Below are positions 39,356 to 41,640 of a DNA stretch of 41,640 nt, in pieces. The stretch's first letter is position 1. Each line of letters starts with the position of its first letter. The DNA lies in contig CACXCC010000077.1 in assembly GCA_902766015.1 (NCBI GenBank), positions 1 through 41,640 of the forward strand, written 5' to 3'. The notes under the pieces are model-generated. The model ran no database searches. It was not told the DNA's origin and worked only from the letters and a program-made list of their open reading frames with translations. The stretch is from an uncultured Veillonellaceae bacterium (GTDB taxonomy: Bacteria; Bacillota; Negativicutes; Selenomonadales; Selenomonadaceae). A program made the position numbers and the translations under genes.

Positions 39356-41640
39356 ATGATTCATATTTTTGACGGTGCCATGGGCACGATGCTGCAGGCC
39401 GGAGGCCTGAAACCGGGAGGATGCCCCGAACTCATGAATGTCGAGTCACCCGATGTCGTCGCGGGCATCCACAAGGCATATATTGACGCCGGCTCGACGA
39501 TTATCGAAACGAATACATTCGGCGCGAGCCGCCTCAAACTCGACCATTACGGACTCGAAGACCGCACGGAAGAACTCAACGCCGCGGCGGTCAAAATCGC
39601 GAAACAGGCCGCGGGAAACCGCGCCAAAGTCGCCGGTTCCATGGGCCCGACGGGACGTTTTGTCGAACCGCTCGGCGATCTGCCGTTTGAAGAAGCATAT
39701 CAGGCGTATTTCGAACAGTCCGGCGCCCTCGCGCGTGCCGGCGTCGACTACCTGATCCTCGAGACATTTATTGACATCCAGGAAATGCGCGCGGCGCTTC
39801 TCGCCTGCCATGACGCGGCTCCCGGCGTTCCCGTCATTTGTCAGCTTTCCTACAGCGAAGACGGACGAACCGTCACGGGAACGGATCCGCAGTCCGCGGC
39901 AATCATTCTCTCTGCCATGGGCGCTGACATCATCGGCGTCAACTGTTCGCTCGGACCGGAAGAACTCGTCCCGATCGTCAAACAGCTCGCCGAAAACTGT
40001 GACGTACCGATCAGCGTTCAGCCGAATGCCGGCATGCCGACACTCGTTGACGGCGAGACGCGTTTCCCGATGGGACCGGAGGACTTCGGCTATTGGGCAC
40101 CGAAACTCCTCGAAGCCGGTGCAACGTACCTCGGCGGTTGCTGCGGAACAACGCCCGCGCACATCAAAGCGCTCGCCGAAGCCGTCAAAGACATGTCAGA
40201 ACCCGACCGTCACTACGATCGCCGCCTCTGGCTCGCAAGCCGCAGCCGTTCGGTCTGCGTCGATAAAGACCTCCCGACTGTTCTCATCGGCGAACGCATC
40301 AACCCGACCGGCCGGAAAAAGCTTGCCGCCGAAGTCCGCGAAGGCTCGCTCCTTTCCATCAAAAAAGAAGCCGTCAACCAGGTCAAAGCGGGAGCGCGTT
40401 TACTTGACGTCAACATGGGTGTCGGCGGCATCGACGAAGCGGCCGCCATGGAGCGCGCGGTCCATGAAATCGCCCAGCTCACCGATGCGCCGCTCGTCAT
40501 TGACACGGGCGATCCGAAAGCGCTCGAAGCGGGCCTGCGCATTTATCCGGGACGCGCACTCATCAACTCCGTCACGGCCGAAGACGACCGCATCAACAAT
40601 TATCTGCCGCTCGCCAAAAAATACGGCGCCGCAATCCTCTGCCTGCCGGTTACAAACGACGGCATCGCCAAAAAACCGGAAGCCCGCGTCAGCGCGATCC
40701 GCGAAATTGTCGACAAAGCAAAAGAAGCGGGGCTGCGCGACGGCGATTTCCTGCTTGACGCACTCGTCATGACGATTTCCGCCGATCAAAACGCCGCCCG
40801 CGACGTTTTCACGACCCTGCGCCTTTACCGTCAGGAATTCGGCTATCCCGCAACGATGGGACTCAGCAACGTTTCCTTCGGCCTGCCGAACCGCCCGCTC
40901 ATCAACAGCACATTCTTTGCGATGTGCCTCGAAGCCGGACTTGACGCGCCGATCATGAACCCGTACGACGAATCCATGCAGCGCGCGTTAAAAGCCTCGG
41001 CCGCCCTGCTCGGCCACGATCCGCGAGGTTTTGCCTTCAGTAAGGACGAAAGCAACCTCAAAGTCCCGAAAAAAGCCGCCGTCGCCAAAACGCAGGACCT
41101 TGACACGATCAGTGCGATCCGTCAGGCTGTCATCGAAGGCGAAAAAGACTCGATCGTCCCGCTCGTCGACAAAGCCCTGCAGGAAGGGATTGACTCCAAT
41201 AAAATCACGGCAGACGGACTCACGGGCGCGATGACGATCATCGGCGAAGATTTCGGCTCGGGACGCATGTTCCTGCCGCAGGTTCTCCTCTCCGCCGAAA
41301 CGATGCGCGCCGCGTTCAACCGCCTCAAAGAACTCCTCCCCGCAACGGCCGAAGCGGACAAAGGAACCGTCGTTATCGCGACCGTCAAAGGCGACGTCCA
41401 CGATCTCGGCAAAAATATCACGGGCGCGCTCCTCGCAAACAGCGGCTTTAAACTCATCGACCTCGGCAAAGACGTTGACAGTGACGATATCGTCAAAGCC
41501 GCCCTTGACAATAACGCCGATATCGTCGGACTCTGCGCCCTCATGACGACAACGATGGTCCAGATCGACAAAGTCATCGAAAAACTCCACGCAGCCGGAT
41601 GTCAAGCCAAAGTCATGGTCGGCGGTGCCGCACTGACACA
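39356..41640 (+). CDS. metH: Cobalamin-dependent methionine synthase, catalytic part; 3' end beyond the window
   Basis: 761 complete codons are visible with no stop before the window edge. Domain order: homocysteine-binding barrel (FDGAMGTMLQ at the N-terminus, zinc ligands in GVNCSLGPEE and GGCCGTTPAHI near residue 265), pterin-binding barrel (LIGERINPTGRKK near 310; LLDVNMGVGG), cobalamin cap (about 580-665) and the B12 domain with the axial His in GDVHDLGKN near residue 680. It transfers methyl from methyltetrahydrofolate to homocysteine. GGAAAGG lies 9 nt before ATG 39356. The activation domain is the preceding gene, so this protein probably ends soon after the B12 domain. Confidence 0.95.
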   Translation, partial: MIHIFDGAMGTMLQAGGLKPGGCPELMNVESPDVVAGIHKAYIDAGSTIIETNTFGASRLKLDHYGLEDRTEELNAAAVKIAKQAAGNRAKVAGSMGPTGRFVEPLGDLPFEEAYQAYFEQSGALARAGVDYLILETFIDIQEMRAALLACHDAAPGVPVICQLSYSEDGRTVTGTDPQSAAIILSAMGADIIGVNCSLGPEELVPIVKQLAENCDVPISVQPNAGMPTLVDGETRFPMGPEDFGYWAPKLLEAGATYLGGCCGTTPAHIKALAEAVKDMSEPDRHYDRRLWLASRSRSVCVDKDLPTVLIGERINPTGRKKLAAEVREGSLLSIKKEAVNQVKAGARLLDVNMGVGGIDEAAAMERAVHEIAQLTDAPLVIDTGDPKALEAGLRIYPGRALINSVTAEDDRINNYLPLAKKYGAAILCLPVTNDGIAKKPEARVSAIREIVDKAKEAGLRDGDFLLDALVMTISADQNAARDVFTTLRLYRQEFGYPATMGLSNVSFGLPNRPLINSTFFAMCLEAGLDAPIMNPYDESMQRALKASAALLGHDPRGFAFSKDESNLKVPKKAAVAKTQDLDTISAIRQAVIEGEKDSIVPLVDKALQEGIDSNKITADGLTGAMTIIGEDFGSGRMFLPQVLLSAETMRAAFNRLKELLPATAEADKGTVVIATVKGDVHDLGKNITGALLANSGFKLIDLGKDVDSDDIVKAALDNNADIVGLCALMTTTMVQIDKVIEKLHAAGCQAKVMVGGAALT

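Overview
The window reads as a chromosomal segment of a diderm Firmicute, most likely Negativicutes (Veillonellales/Selenomonadales). Firmicute-type genes (gdpP, a DUF2232 protein, LonC-type protease, ParAB with consensus parS, DUF4446) sit beside an autotransporter beta-barrel remnant, which implies an outer membrane. Most of the window is moderately GC-rich. The first ~2.7 kb is clearly AT-rich and looks horizontally acquired. parAB with two perfect parS sites suggests the right part lies near the replication origin. No rRNA, tRNA or CRISPR array was recognised.

Layout. 1-3384: 5' part of a type I restriction subunit gene (hsdR), an AT-rich direct-repeat array, and a broken IS200/IS605-type tnpB start with structured flanks. 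3385-6363: C69 dipeptidase, a divergent lipoprotein and a CYTH-domain protein. 6440-16102 (minus): a housekeeping run DUF2232-gdpP-rplI-lonC-dnaB, followed by a PTS IIA domain, a GH32 protein lacking the usual nucleophile, and an autotransporter beta-domain fragment. 16261-20236 (minus): a three-gene cluster of unknown function, a GmhA-like isomerase and a phosphohexomutase. 20620-28424: AGCS symporter, LysR/EamA divergent pair, PHP phosphoesterase, APC permease and acyl-CoA ligase. 28813-33912 (minus): glutamate synthase split into amidotransferase, FMN synthase and a fused GXGXG-GltD protein. 34351-38420: HMA_2-like membrane protein, M23 peptidase, DUF4446, parB, parA. 38645-41640: methionine synthase split into a separate reactivation protein and a MetH catalytic protein that runs off the window.

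The most striking unexplained feature is a family of large nested palindromes (about 170-320 nt) in intergenic DNA at about 5.7, 18.0, 22.1, 24.3 and 28.6 kb, plus a half-copy at 7.25 kb. Each has a variable, near-perfect outer stem, a linker, a 17-18 bp core stem, an inner stem and a conserved apical loop with a CGCTKCGCTT core. Stem sequences differ between copies while pairing is kept; single-stranded segments are conserved. Each full copy lies just 3' of a gene, and several cores have A-tract/T-tract ends like bidirectional terminators.

Other points of note: a parS site that forms the hairpin of the parB terminator, a Shine-Dalgarno sequence separated from its AUG by a hairpin, and a shared TTGTATACAA-type palindrome upstream of nitrogen/amino-acid genes.
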